Shown: positions 45,540-54,709, numbered from the stretch's first letter. The stretch: 64,000 nucleotides of DNA from Paraburkholderia sp. Tr-20389 (GCF_017104565.1 NZ_JAAGPD010000016.1:124001-188000), one strand, 5' to 3'. Notes: generated by a model not told the origin, from the sequence alone. Numbers and translations: made by a program.

Positions 45540-45992
45540 ATGGCGACGAATGTCATTGCCGTGCTGAACGATCTGATCGAGACATCGAAAGATGGCGAGC
45601 GCGGCTTCATGAAAGCGGCCGAGGAAGTGCATCACGCGAGCGTCAAGGCGGCGCTGCTCGAAAGCGCGGATCGCTGCACGCAGGGCGCGCGCGAATTGCA
45701 GGATGTCGTGCTGAAGCTGGGCGGCAAACCGGAGAGCGGCGGCAGCGTCGCAGGTGCGTTGCATCGCGGATGGCTCGACGTGAAGTCGGCGGTCGGCAGC
45801 CGAGCGGATCATGCGATTCTCGCGGATTGCGAGAAGGGCGAAGACACCGCGAAGAAGCACTTTCACGACGCGCTCGACAAGGACCTGCCTGCCGATGTGC
45901 GGGCCGTGGTCGAGCGGCTCTATCACGGTGTCGTGCAGAATCACGATCGCATACGTGCGATGCGCGATCAGTATGCGGCGATGAAAGCGTGA
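45540..45992 (+). CDS. PA2169-type four-helix-bundle protein (DUF2383)
   Basis: A 150-residue all-helical protein: NVIAVLNDLIETSKDGERGF, VKAALLESADRCTQGARELQ, ILADCEKGEDTAKKHFHDAL and DVRAVVERLYHGVVQNHDRI are the four helices of the ferritin-like DUF2383/PA2169 family, stress-linked and of unknown activity. AAGGAG precedes the ATG. A strong terminator follows. Confidence 0.88.
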   Translation: MATNVIAVLNDLIETSKDGERGFMKAAEEVHHASVKAALLESADRCTQGARELQDVVLKLGGKPESGGSVAGALHRGWLDVKSAVGSRADHAILADCEKGEDTAKKHFHDALDKDLPADVRAVVERLYHGVVQNHDRIRAMRDQYAAMKA

Positions 45993-46013
45993 CCCTGCGC
46001 GATCCACAGAAGG

Positions 46014-46043
46014 AAAGGCCGCCCCCGAACGAGGGCGGCCTTT
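46014..46043. terminator. Strong bidirectional terminator
   Basis: AAAGGCCGCCC pairs with GGGCGGCCTTT (11 bp, 8-base loop) and is followed by T in one direction and bordered by A in the other, between the convergent PA2169-type and BON genes. Suits an intrinsic terminator in both directions. Confidence 0.8.
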
Positions 46044-46086
46044 TCGCTTTCAGGTGAGAACTCGCGAGAGGGCGAGAATGCGCAGC

Positions 46087-46425
46087 TTAATCGGCTGCGA
46101 TTTTCAGATGGTTCTTGACGCCCTTCACGCCGGACACGTTTTGCACGACGTCCTGCGCAGACGTCTTGTCTTCAGCGGAAGGCACCGAGCCCGACAGCCA
46201 GACGATGCCCTTGCGGGTTTTCACGTGAATGTGCGTGGACTTCACGTTCTTCGCGCCGAGCAGTTCGGCCTTGACCTTGGTGGTCACCGTGCCGTCGTCG
46301 ATGTGCTGACCGACGGATTCCGACGTGGCGGGTGGTGCGGATGCCGTCGTTTGCGCCGTCGCGTTCAGTGCGAATGCCACACATGCGATGCTGCCTGCGG
46401 CCTTGAGGAACTGGATGGTTTTCAT
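46087..46425 (-). CDS. BON-domain periplasmic protein
   Basis: A 112-residue protein: signal peptide (FLKAAGSIACVAFALNATAQ) then one BON domain (about 50-110), with DDGTVTTKVKAELL, IHVKTRKGIVWLSGSV and QDVVQNVSGVKGVKNHLKI. BON domains bind phospholipids in OsmY-type proteins; a role in osmotic or envelope protection is likely. AAGGAGAAA lies seven bases before ATG 46425. Confidence 0.9.
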   Translation of the reverse strand: MKTIQFLKAAGSIACVAFALNATAQTTASAPPATSESVGQHIDDGTVTTKVKAELLGAKNVKSTHIHVKTRKGIVWLSGSVPSAEDKTSAQDVVQNVSGVKGVKNHLKIAAD

Positions 46426-46744
46426 GGTTTTCTCCTTCTCGATGGATGACAAGGTTGCGGTCACTGCCGCCGCGGTTCATCTGGTCCGTCGCCGACACAG
46501 GACGCGCCGCGCTTCGATCGACTTCTGCTCCCTCGCGGAAGTCGCGTCCCTGTCGACCAGACAGCAAGCGTTATGCCTGGCGGAGGCTCCGATCACGCCG
46601 CGCTTCCCGGCATATGGGAGCGTGGTCCCGTGCGCAATGATTCGGTCCGAAGTTCAGAACGTTTGTAAAATGCGCGCACCGGGTGGGCATACGGCATGCA
46701 TCAGAAATGGACAAAGGCGAATCAAAACAGACAGTTGTGAAACC

Positions 46745-46759
46745 TGGTACGACAGTTGC
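46745..46759 (+). promoter_or_regulatory. Sigma-54-type (-24/-12) promoter upstream of rpoN
   Basis: TGGTACG-ACAG-TTGC has the GG and GC dinucleotides separated by ten bases, as required for -24/-12 promoters; it differs from the consensus TGGCACG-N4-TTGC by one base. It lies 47 bases before the rpoN start, predicting transcription from near 46771. The remaining 300 bases of the gap towards the BON gene (46426-46744) show no other recognisable feature. Confidence 0.6.
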
Positions 46760-46806
46760 GTGAGTGCTGCGCGAAGCTCTGTTGAATAAACACAGGAAGA
46801 GTCTGT

Positions 46807-48297
46807 ATGCCGCCTACAATCGAACTACGCGCGAAGCAAACTTTTGCGCTCACACCGCGTCTGCAGCAGTCCGTGCGTCTGCTTCAACTGTCATCGCTGG
46901 AGTTTCAGCAGGAACTGCGCAACGCACTCGACACCAATCCCTTCCTTGAATACGATCCGTCCGTCACGGAAGAGCTGTCAGCCGGCAAGACGGCCGACGG
47001 TACAAGCGCGGACGGTGAAGCGCTGCCCGCCGCCGAGCGTGACAGCGCGCTCGAAAGCTCGCAGGCCGAACCCGCAGCGGAGAGCGTCGCTGCGTCGGAC
47101 GACGGCGGCGACTATGCAGGCAGCGGCGACTATGCAGGCGATGCGTATGGCCGCGGGCCGTCGCGCTACAACGGCGATTCTGAAGCCGCCGACCCCACCG
47201 AGTGGGCTCGCGTGCAGCCGACGCTGCATGAACAGTTGCATGACGCACTGCGTCTCTACCGGCTCGACGACCGCGACCGCGAAGTCGCTCGTCTCGTGAT
47301 CGAAGCGCTCGATGACGACGGCTATCTGCGCCAGGAGCTTGCCGATCTCACGGACATCGTCGACATCGAACCCGAGCTGACGGAAGATGAACTGCTGGTC
47401 GCGCTGCGTCTCGTGCAGACGCTGGACCGGCCTGGACTCGCGGCGCGTTCGCTGTCCGAGTGCCTGTCGCTGCAACTCGATGCCTTGCCCGCCGATACAC
47501 CGGGGCGCGATGTCGCGAAACAGGTGGTCGAGCATCATCTCGACCGGCTCGCGCGTCGCGAACACGCGGAGTTGCAGAAGCAGATCGGCTGCGACGCGGA
47601 AGCGTTGCGCGTGGCCTGCGCGCTCGTGCGCAAGCTCGATCCGAAGCCGGGCAATTCATATGGCCGCGCCGATGACAACTACATCGTCCCCGATGTGATC
47701 GTGCGCAGCGTGCGCAACAAGTGGGTCGTGACCGTGAATCCTGCCGTGCTGCCGCGTGCGCGCATCCATCGCATGTATGCGGAGCTGTTCGCGCAATCGG
47801 CGGGTGCGAGCCGTTCGCCGCTCGCGCAGCAGTTGCAGGAAGCGCGCTGGCTGATCCGTAATGCGCAGCAGCGCTTCGAGACGATCCAGCGCGTGGCCGA
47901 GTGCATCGTCGCGCATCAGAAGCCGTTCTTCCAGTACGGTGAGATTGCGCTGAAGCCGCTCGTATTGCGCGACGTGGCCGAAGAACTCGGCCTGCATGAA
48001 TCGACGATCTCGCGTGCGACGGGCAACAAGTACATGGCCACGCCGCGCGGCATCTTCGAGTTCAAGCATTTCTTCCCGCGCGAACTCGGCACGGAAAGCG
48101 GCGGAACCTGTTCGGCCGCCGCGGTGCGTGCGCTGCTCAAGGAAATGATCGCGGCGGAAAACACACGCGATCCGCTGTCCGATGTCGCGCTCGCGAAGAT
48201 GCTCGCGGATCAGGGCGTGCTCGTCGCGCGACGCACGGTCGCGAAGTATCGCCACCTGATGAAAGTGCCGCCCGCGGAGTTGCGCCGTCAGGTGTGA
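46807..48297 (+). CDS. rpoN: RNA polymerase sigma-54 factor (stand-alone copy)
   Basis: A 496-residue sigma-54. Region I (activator-contacting, Gln-rich: ELRAKQTFALTPRLQQSVRL) is followed by an acidic, low-complexity region II (repeat of GDYAG at about 100-110), the core-binding domain, the HTH region (LHESTISRATGNKYM) and the RpoN box ARRTVAKYRHLMKVPP near the C-terminus. All determinants of a working factor are present. The usual beta-proteobacterial rpoN sits beside lptB and hpf/ptsN; this copy has none of them, so it is most likely the second rpoN typical of Burkholderia-type genomes. AGGAAGAG precedes the ATG and a strong hairpin follows. A sigma-54-like promoter upstream implies self-dependence. 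Confidence 0.92.
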   Translation: MPPTIELRAKQTFALTPRLQQSVRLLQLSSLEFQQELRNALDTNPFLEYDPSVTEELSAGKTADGTSADGEALPAAERDSALESSQAEPAAESVAASDDGGDYAGSGDYAGDAYGRGPSRYNGDSEAADPTEWARVQPTLHEQLHDALRLYRLDDRDREVARLVIEALDDDGYLRQELADLTDIVDIEPELTEDELLVALRLVQTLDRPGLAARSLSECLSLQLDALPADTPGRDVAKQVVEHHLDRLARREHAELQKQIGCDAEALRVACALVRKLDPKPGNSYGRADDNYIVPDVIVRSVRNKWVVTVNPAVLPRARIHRMYAELFAQSAGASRSPLAQQLQEARWLIRNAQQRFETIQRVAECIVAHQKPFFQYGEIALKPLVLRDVAEELGLHESTISRATGNKYMATPRGIFEFKHFFPRELGTESGGTCSAAAVRALLKEMIAAENTRDPLSDVALAKMLADQGVLVARRTVAKYRHLMKVPPAELRRQV

Positions 48298-48320
48298 CGG
48301 CGTGGCTTGCAGAATGACAG

Positions 48321-48345
48321 GAACGGCCGCCCGTGGCGGCCGTTC
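48321..48345. terminator. 11-bp stem, 3-base loop after rpoN
   Basis: GAACGGCCGCC-CGT-GGCGGCCGTTC, perfect, lies 24 bases after the rpoN stop and 30 bases before the convergent TIGR03118 gene stop. Probable shared terminator. Confidence 0.75.
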
Positions 48346-48374
48346 TGGTTGTGCAGGCTGGCTGTGTAGCGCCG

Positions 48375-49553
48375 CTACATGCCGATGCTCGTCCCGCCGC
48401 CCGAACTCGTTCCCGTACCCGAACCCGAACTTGCGCTCGGGCTGGAAGCCGGATTCAGATCGATTCTTCCATACACGCCGTCCGCTTCGTCGTTCGGTCC
48501 CGCCGCGAAAAACAGCGTATTCGAAGGCTGATTGCTGAGGTTGTTGCCGAACGCGATGCCCCATAGGCCCTTCTCGACGATCGCGCTGCCGTTCGATCCG
48601 TTGAGCGGTCCCATCGACTTGCCGCTCGACGAATCGAACGCGTTGATCGTGCCGTCGCCGAAATTGCCGATCAGGATCGCGCCGCTCAGCGTGCCGAAAT
48701 TGGCGGGCGCCTGCGCGATGCCCCACGGCGCGTTCAGCGGCCCGCCCGTCGCGAAGTGCTGCTGCAGATTGCCCGCCGTGTCGAACACGTCGACCATGCC
48801 GACGCCTGCGCCCGCTACATCGTCATGCTTTGCCGCGTCCTGCATCGCGTAGGTGACGAACAGCTTCGAGCCGATCAGCGCGATGCCGAACGGCGCGAAG
48901 CCGGCGGGAATCGCGGAATCCTTGAAGCCGCCCGGCATCGTGACCTTCGTGAAGTTGCTGTCGAACACGTCGATCTTGTTGTTATGGAAGTCCGTGGCAT
49001 AGAGGAAGTTGCTGCCGTTGTTCGCCGCGAGTGCGAGACCTTTGTAGACGGCGCCGCCCGTGCCGTCGTCGAACATCGTGAATGCGTTGGTCGGTCCGAC
49101 GGCGGGCGCCCACGCGGTGATCGTGCCGCCTTCGCCCGCGAAGATGAAGGCCGGGACGCCCGATTTGCCGTTCTGCGTGACGGTAAAGCTTTGCGTGCCG
49201 TTGAACACGATGCCTGTCGGTGCGGCGTCACCGTTCGTGCCCGCCGGTATCGTGACGACCAGCGATTGCGGCGCGCCGTTGCCGTCATAGAGCGTCGCGA
49301 GGTTGGTGCCGTTGTCGGCGACCCACACGAAGCCTTTCGGATTGAATGCAACGCCCCATCCGTTCTTCAGGTTGGGATCGGTGTGAGGCGCGGACACCGC
49401 GCCGTCCGACACGAGCGCCGTTGCCGTGAACGACGAGGGCGTTGGTGTCGACGATCCCGTGTTGTTCGACCCGGAACCGCCACCGCATGAAACGAGCGTC
49501 GCCAGAGCCGCGCCACAGGCCGCGATGCCGAGTACCTCGAATAGAGACTTCAT
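48375..49553 (-). CDS. TIGR03118-family lipoprotein
   Basis: A 392-residue protein with a lipobox (ALATLVSCGGGSGS, Cys23), a Ser/Thr-rich linker and a beta-propeller-like domain matching TIGR03118: DPNLKNGWGVAFNPKGFVWV, VFNGTQSFTV, LYATDFHNNKIDVFDSNF and GIALIGSKLFVTYA. It ends in a Ser/Gly-rich tail. Likely exposed in the outer envelope; function unknown. Codes without any obvious operon partner. Confidence 0.85.
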   Translation of the reverse strand: MKSLFEVLGIAACGAALATLVSCGGGSGSNNTGSSTPTPSSFTATALVSDGAVSAPHTDPNLKNGWGVAFNPKGFVWVADNGTNLATLYDGNGAPQSLVVTIPAGTNGDAAPTGIVFNGTQSFTVTQNGKSGVPAFIFAGEGGTITAWAPAVGPTNAFTMFDDGTGGAVYKGLALAANNGSNFLYATDFHNNKIDVFDSNFTKVTMPGGFKDSAIPAGFAPFGIALIGSKLFVTYAMQDAAKHDDVAGAGVGMVDVFDTAGNLQQHFATGGPLNAPWGIAQAPANFGTLSGAILIGNFGDGTINAFDSSSGKSMGPLNGSNGSAIVEKGLWGIAFGNNLSNQPSNTLFFAAGPNDEADGVYGRIDLNPASSPSASSGSGTGTSSGGGTSIGM

Positions 49554-49886
49554 GACCGCACTCCTTGCTTTGCCGAAAGGTCGTGACGGTCAAGAAAACG
49601 AGCCGCGCGCGGATTTTATTCCTCTGGAACGCGGGCTATTTTCTTCGTGTTTGAAAGCCGGCGGCACGCAACGAAGCGCAGATGAAAATATTCCGTTCTT
49701 CTGATTAAAAGAGTCGGCGGTGCGTGCGCCGCGAGAAATGGAATCCCATGGCGCGTGTCGCAGACGCCTTCGTGTCAGCAAGCGGACGTGGCGGGGCGGC
49801 TGGTCGCGTGCGTGTGTTTGGAACGGCTACGAAAGTATAGGCAATGACGGCGCCGAAGCGGCGCCTCAGAACGAAGCCGCGCGGCA
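49554..49886. other. Gap between TIGR03118 gene and GGDEF-EAL gene
   Basis: A 333-base AT-rich stretch (about 49600-49720) that should include the promoter of the TIGR03118 gene and the end of the upstream operon. No terminator or small gene recognised. Confidence 0.4.
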
Positions 49887-52217
49887 CTACGCCTGCGCCG
49901 TCGCCTGGCGGATTTCCCAATCGATGAGCCAGGCTTCGAGCCGCGACGGCGGCAGCGGGCGGCTCAGATGAAAGCCTTGCACGAGGTCGCAGCGCAGATC
50001 GCGCAGCCGGTCGAGCACGTCTTCGCTTTCGACGCCCTCGGCGACCACCTTGAGGCCCATGTTGTGCGCGAGATCGATCGTCGAGCGCACGATGGTCTCG
50101 TCGTCCTTGTGCTCCGTCATGCCAATGACGAACGACTTGTCGATCTTCAGTTCGTCGACGGGCATGCGCTTCAGATACGCGAGCGACGAGTAGCCCGTGC
50201 CGAAGTCGTCGATGGCGAGACGGATGCCGAGCGCGTGCAGACGGTCCAGGGTTTCGATCGCGTGATTGGGGTCGTCCATGATCGCGCTTTCGGTGATCTC
50301 GATCCACACCATGTCGGGCGCGACGCCGTGCTTCTTCAGCAGTGCGCCGAAGGTGTCGGGCAGTGTCGACTGGATCAGCTCGCGCGCCGACACGTTCACC
50401 GACACGGCCAGTTCGAGTCCTGCCGCTTTCCACGCCGCGCACTGGCCGATCGCCTTGTCGGCGACCCAGTGCGAAATCGCCTTGATGTAGCCCGTTTGCT
50501 CGGCAAACGGAATGAACTGGTCGGGCGCGACGAAGCCGCGCGTCGGATGTTCCCAGCGCACGAGCGCTTCCACGTACTTGACGGTGCCTGTGGTGAGATC
50601 GAGCTTCGGCTGGTAGTGCAGCATCAGCTGGTCGTGCTCGACGGCCTGGCGCAGTTCGCTCATCAGCGACAGCCGCTCGGCGCTGTTGTGATCGTGCTTC
50701 TCGTCGTAGATCGCGTAGCCTGTGTTCGCGCGTTTCGCGACATACATCGCAATGTCGGCGCGACGCATCAGCACGTTCATGTCGGTGCCGTGCTGCGGGA
50801 AGGTGACGATGCCGATGCTCGCGCCCACGTCGACGAGTTGCCCTTCGATCGTGATGGGCGCTTCGAGCGTCTTCACGAGATGCTCGGCCACGCGTTGCGC
50901 GCCTTCGTTCGCGTCGCCCGGCAGCAGCACGGCGAACTCGTCGCCGCCCAGCCGCGCGACGAGATCCGTGCTGCGCAGGTTGTTGCGCAGGCGCGTCGCC
51001 ACTTCGCACAGCAGCTGGTCGCCGATGGGATGCCCGAGCGTGTCGTTCACGTACTTGAAGCGGTCCAGATCCATCATCATCACGCTGAACGTGTGGGACG
51101 CAGGCTGCGCGCCGTTCTGCATCGCCGCGATCACCTCTTGCAGGCGGTCGTTGAACATCGCGCGGTTCGCGAGCCCCGTCAGGCGGTCCATGTACGCAAG
51201 CTCGGTGATGCGCCGCTCGCGTTCGGAGATCGCGCGCTGCATGTGATCGAATGCGTTCGCGAGCTTGCCGAGTTCGTCGTGCTGCGAGAGGTCGATGGGC
51301 TGATCGTAGTCGCCGATTTCCACACGACGCGAAAAGCGCGTCAGCGCTTCGACGGGCCGCGTGACGCTGCGCGCCGTCAGCATGCTGCCGATGATCGATG
51401 CAAGCACGCCCAGCACCGTGATGATCGCGAGCGCCGTTTGCAGGCGATGGAACGGCGCCATGATTTCCTGCACCGAACGCTGCAGCATCACCGCAGTGGG
51501 CTCGACGCCGGATTGCAGCAGCACGATGCGCGTCGCGTAGTTTTCGTCGGCGGGATCGGCGATACCCGCATGCGCGTGCCGCGCGTCGGGCAGCGAGCTG
51601 GCGAGCACGCTCCAGCGTCCGTCGGGCAGGCGGTCGAGGAACGAGACGTCGAGCGACGTGAGGCTCGCGAAATCGCGCGCGGTGTCGTCGTCGATCCGGA
51701 AGCCCATCGCGACCCATGCGATCGTCACGGGCGCTTTCACGGGCACGGCGACTACCTGATACAGCTTGCCGTCGACCGTCACGATCGACGAAGCGTCGCC
51801 TTGCCGGCTCGCAGCGCGGATCAGGCTGCGCAGCGGAAAGGGCGCGCCGCCGTGCGAGGGGCCGCGGCTGTCGGCCGTCAGCATGCCGTCGAGATCGGCG
51901 AGCATCACGATGTCGGCATCGATGCGGCTGCCGTGATTCTTCAGTGCGGATGCGACGGTGTTTTCGTCGTGCGACGCCACGGCCTCGCGAAAGCCGAAGT
52001 CCGCCGCGACGACGGTCGCCGCCTGCGTCAGCTTTTCGCCGTTCGCGCGCAGCACCTGGCGAAACACGTTCTCCGCAATCGCGAGCTGGCGTTCCGAACT
52101 GCTGCGCGCGTTCGCGCCGATCACCGTGCTGATGACGGCATAGCCGGCAAGCTGCACGGCCAGCATCAACAGCACGACGACGATCGCGATACGGGCGCGC
52201 AGGCTGTGGAATCGCAT
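49887..52217 (-). CDS. Membrane GGDEF-EAL protein with Cache and HAMP
   Basis: A 776-residue inner-membrane protein: TM1 (IAIVVVLLMLAVQLAGYAV), periplasmic double-Cache-like sensor (about 30-275), TM2 (ALAIITVLGVLASIIGSM), HAMP (about 295-350), GGDEF (LVARLGGDEF, with RSTD inhibitory site five residues before) and EAL (YVEALVRWEH, IDDFGTGYSSL, KIDKSFV). Both enzyme cores look intact, so it may make and break c-di-GMP depending on signal. Its start lies seven bases after the stop of the cupredoxin-like gene, as the last gene of a four-gene operon with an exported haemoglobin, a plausible input to this sensor. Confidence 0.9.
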   Translation of the reverse strand: MRFHSLRARIAIVVVLLMLAVQLAGYAVISTVIGANARSSSERQLAIAENVFRQVLRANGEKLTQAATVVAADFGFREAVASHDENTVASALKNHGSRIDADIVMLADLDGMLTADSRGPSHGGAPFPLRSLIRAASRQGDASSIVTVDGKLYQVVAVPVKAPVTIAWVAMGFRIDDDTARDFASLTSLDVSFLDRLPDGRWSVLASSLPDARHAHAGIADPADENYATRIVLLQSGVEPTAVMLQRSVQEIMAPFHRLQTALAIITVLGVLASIIGSMLTARSVTRPVEALTRFSRRVEIGDYDQPIDLSQHDELGKLANAFDHMQRAISERERRITELAYMDRLTGLANRAMFNDRLQEVIAAMQNGAQPASHTFSVMMMDLDRFKYVNDTLGHPIGDQLLCEVATRLRNNLRSTDLVARLGGDEFAVLLPGDANEGAQRVAEHLVKTLEAPITIEGQLVDVGASIGIVTFPQHGTDMNVLMRRADIAMYVAKRANTGYAIYDEKHDHNSAERLSLMSELRQAVEHDQLMLHYQPKLDLTTGTVKYVEALVRWEHPTRGFVAPDQFIPFAEQTGYIKAISHWVADKAIGQCAAWKAAGLELAVSVNVSARELIQSTLPDTFGALLKKHGVAPDMVWIEITESAIMDDPNHAIETLDRLHALGIRLAIDDFGTGYSSLAYLKRMPVDELKIDKSFVIGMTEHKDDETIVRSTIDLAHNMGLKVVAEGVESEDVLDRLRDLRCDLVQGFHLSRPLPPSRLEAWLIDWEIRQATAQA

Positions 52218-52224
52218 CGTGTGC

Positions 52225-52869
52225 TTACTCCGTCGGCGCCGACAGCTTCAGCTTGAACGCGGCCTTCGCATCGGCGCCTGCGCTCATGCTCTGTACGGGC
52301 AGCGCGTTTGCATCGGCGAGGCGGTAGTGCCATGCCGTCACCCGGTAGTTGTCGGCGGGCAGGTTGTCGATCGATGCGTGACCGGCCGCGTCCGTCTTCG
52401 CAAACCAGGGCGTGTCGACGACGAGCAGATACGCGACCATCGTGTCGTGAATGTTGCAGCCCATCACGACGAGACCGGGCTTGTCAAACACCACGGGATT
52501 GGCAGGCACGCCGTGATACAGATGCAATTCGAACTTCTTCGGCGGCGAGAACGAGTAGACGTCGTGTTCGAAGTTGTCCTTGTTCGGAAACGTGATGGCC
52601 GTGCCTGTCTGGACGACGGACACGAGCGGCACGAACTGGCGCTTCACCTGATCGATGATGGCCGTCGCGGGTTTCGGCGCGGGCACCTTGCCGCTAGCGG
52701 GCGTCACGTAGACGACGGCGTTGGGCACGGGCGCGCCCGACTGATCGACGACGCTCACCTGCAGGCTCGCCGCATTTGCAACGATGGCCTGGCACCCAAG
52801 CGAGACGACGGCGGCCGCGAGCCACGCGCGCTTGTGTTTCGGGTTGTGGTCCCGCTTGTTCATGAGCAT
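52225..52869 (-). CDS. Cupredoxin-like exported protein (MauL-type)
   Basis: A 214-residue exported protein: signal peptide (RAWLAAAVVSLGCQAIVANA) then a beta-sandwich with VSVVDQSGAPVPNAVVYVTP (carboxypeptidase-regulatory-like start) and a cupredoxin-like core ITFPNKDNFEHDVYSFSP and PGLVVMGCNIHDTMVAYLLV. The pattern His (FEHD), Cys-Asn-Ile-His (GCNIHD) and Met suggests a type 1 copper site, as in plastocyanin-like proteins annotated as methylamine utilization (MauL-like). No methylamine genes are near. An AAGGGA precedes ATG 52869. Likely periplasmic electron carrier. Confidence 0.82.
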   Translation of the reverse strand: MLMNKRDHNPKHKRAWLAAAVVSLGCQAIVANAASLQVSVVDQSGAPVPNAVVYVTPASGKVPAPKPATAIIDQVKRQFVPLVSVVQTGTAITFPNKDNFEHDVYSFSPPKKFELHLYHGVPANPVVFDKPGLVVMGCNIHDTMVAYLLVVDTPWFAKTDAAGHASIDNLPADNYRVTAWHYRLADANALPVQSMSAGADAKAAFKLKLSAPTE

Positions 52870-52931
52870 ACGATCGAATCCCTTGCCGGGACAAAGCGCC
52901 TCGACATCGGCGCGTAAAAAGAGGCTGTCGG

Positions 52932-53390
52932 TCATTCGCGGTCCTGGATGTCGCGATACATCGGCGCGAGCTTCGCAAGCAGCTTGTTCTGCGCGCGAAA
53001 CGGCACGCCGTTCCGGTCCATCGCCGTTTGCAGATCTTCGACGAGCGCGTTGAAGGCGGCGCGGTCGATGTTCTGTCCTTCGTGCGTGCGTTTCATCGGC
53101 CGGCCGGTGTACGTGCACGGGCCGCCCATCAGTTCGCAGAGTTGTTCGCCGAGCTTCTGCTTGATGCGCTTGATGGGCGCGCCGTCGAAATAGGGCAGCG
53201 TGCGCGGATCCTTGAGCAGCAGGTCGTAGAAGTCGTCGATGATTTTCGTGAGGCCGGGCTGTCCGCCGAAGGTCTGATAGAGCGAGTCGTCGGCACGTGC
53301 GGCGGGCGCGGCGGCGAGCAGCAGCGCACACGGCAGCGCCACGCAAACGGCGCGCGCGATACGGCGAAGAGGCGAGAGCGTGCGCGTCAT
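52932..53390 (-). CDS. Exported group 1 truncated haemoglobin
   Basis: A 152-residue protein: an N-terminal signal peptide (AVCVALPCALLLAAAPAARA, cleaved near residue 33) followed by a trHb-I domain with FGGQPGLTKIIDDFY, YFDGAPIKRIKQKLGEQL and TGRPMKRTHEGQNI, which holds the proximal haem His103. Truncated haemoglobins bind O2 and NO and are normally cytoplasmic; this one is predicted periplasmic, which is unusual. The ATG overlaps the stop of the DUF3034 gene by one base (TGATG), giving coupled translation. Forms an operon with an outer-membrane DUF3034 protein, a cupredoxin-like protein and a GGDEF-EAL sensor. Confidence 0.87.
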   Translation of the reverse strand: MTRTLSPLRRIARAVCVALPCALLLAAAPAARADDSLYQTFGGQPGLTKIIDDFYDLLLKDPRTLPYFDGAPIKRIKQKLGEQLCELMGGPCTYTGRPMKRTHEGQNIDRAAFNALVEDLQTAMDRNGVPFRAQNKLLAKLAPMYRDIQDRE

Positions 53391-54307
53391 CAGAACCCCA
53401 CTTGCAAGGACGCGTAGACGCCGCGCTGGTTGCGGATCGTCGCGATGTCGCCGAGCGACACGTACGCGAGCGTCATCGAAACATGTTTGGTCGGCGCCCA
53501 CGCGATGAACGCGTCGTACGCATCCTGTTCGCGCGCGAAACCGAGGTTGTCGGGCTTGCTGCGATATTCCGCGCCGACGGCGACGTAGCGCGACAGCAGA
53601 TACGCGACGGAAGCCTCGAATTCCGGGTGATACGCATTCGACTTGTCGCCGCCGAAGCCGAGCAGGCCGAACTGGTTCGCCTTCGTGAAGCGCAGCGTGC
53701 CGTTGAGCAGCAGGCTTTGCGCGAGCAGCAGCTTGGTGGCGGACAGATAGAAGTCGGTGCCGGAGTTGCTGGTCGCGCCGACGGCCTTGACGATGTCGCC
53801 CTGTTCGTTGTGCTTGAACTGGATGCCCGCCGCGACTTGCGGCAGCCACGTGTCCTGATCGAGCACGGCGTCGCCGAACAGGCGCACCTTCAGGCCGATC
53901 GTGTCCATGTTGAACTTGAAGCCCGAGCCGAGGCCCAGCTGCGCACCGACGTCGCGCGTGTCGAACACCTGGCGTGCAATCGAAAACTCGACGCGATTCG
54001 CGACGGCGACAAGCGCGCCATAGCTGGCGAGCGCGTAGTCCTGCGTATGCACATAGGTGCCATAGGCGTTTGCGCCCAGTTGCGATGCCGTGCCATAGCC
54101 GCCGATCACGGCCCACGGCGTGAGTCCGCCGCCCGCCGCGCCTTCGATTTCGGTGACACCGCCCGTCAGCAGCAGCTTGCCGCCCGTCATTGGAGCGGCG
54201 GGTGCGCCATCGGCGGCGGGCGCATCGGCGCGGGCGGCCGTGGACTGGAACACAAGTGCCGTGAGCAGGGCGCTCGCCAGCGAACTTGCGGAAATTCTGC
54301 AACGCAT
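53390..54307 (-). CDS. DUF3034 outer-membrane protein
   Basis: A 305-residue protein with a signal peptide (ASALLTALVFQSTAARA) and a predicted beta-barrel (alternating strands such as YLLSRYVAVGAEYRSKPDN and MTLAYVSLGDIATI) ending in Phe (YASLQVGF), typical of outer-membrane proteins. KLLLTGGVTEIEGAAGGGLT near the start marks DUF3034. Function unknown; first gene of the four-gene operon. ATG 54307 lacks a good ribosome site. Confidence 0.85.
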   Translation of the reverse strand: MRCRISASSLASALLTALVFQSTAARADAPAADGAPAAPMTGGKLLLTGGVTEIEGAAGGGLTPWAVIGGYGTASQLGANAYGTYVHTQDYALASYGALVAVANRVEFSIARQVFDTRDVGAQLGLGSGFKFNMDTIGLKVRLFGDAVLDQDTWLPQVAAGIQFKHNEQGDIVKAVGATSNSGTDFYLSATKLLLAQSLLLNGTLRFTKANQFGLLGFGGDKSNAYHPEFEASVAYLLSRYVAVGAEYRSKPDNLGFAREQDAYDAFIAWAPTKHVSMTLAYVSLGDIATIRNQRGVYASLQVGF

Positions 54308-54709
54308 GTCGTCTGATCGAAAGAGAGTGCGTGCGACGCGCGGCGGCTCGTGGCCGGCCGTGCAGCGCGTTGGATCGCCGTCGCCGGGTGGATAACGGGT
54401 GGGTTTATCGCGTCGGCCGGGGGCGCGTCGGATCGCTCGATAGATGGACGGCGCACCGGCTGACTTTTCGCTTAACGGCAATGGCGAATCGCGACTTGAG
54501 CGGCGAATACCCGTATTGGCCGAAACAATGGGACAGGAGTTGAACAAGCGGTAGCGCCCTGTTTTAAAAGCGGTTTTTGAACGCATTCGGGAATTTTTTT
54601 CAGTTCGCGTCAATACACTTCTCAATCGCCGCTAATGGCAATGCGCAAAGGTTTGCGTCGTGAGATGCGGGCGTTGCGCTCCGTTCGGCTTGCTATTTTC
54701 AAACGCGGG

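Noticed and set aside
49968-52256. A 762-codon plus-strand frame antisense to the GGDEF-EAL gene
   Set aside because: Translation is Arg/His/Ala-rich with no motif; shadow of a real gene.
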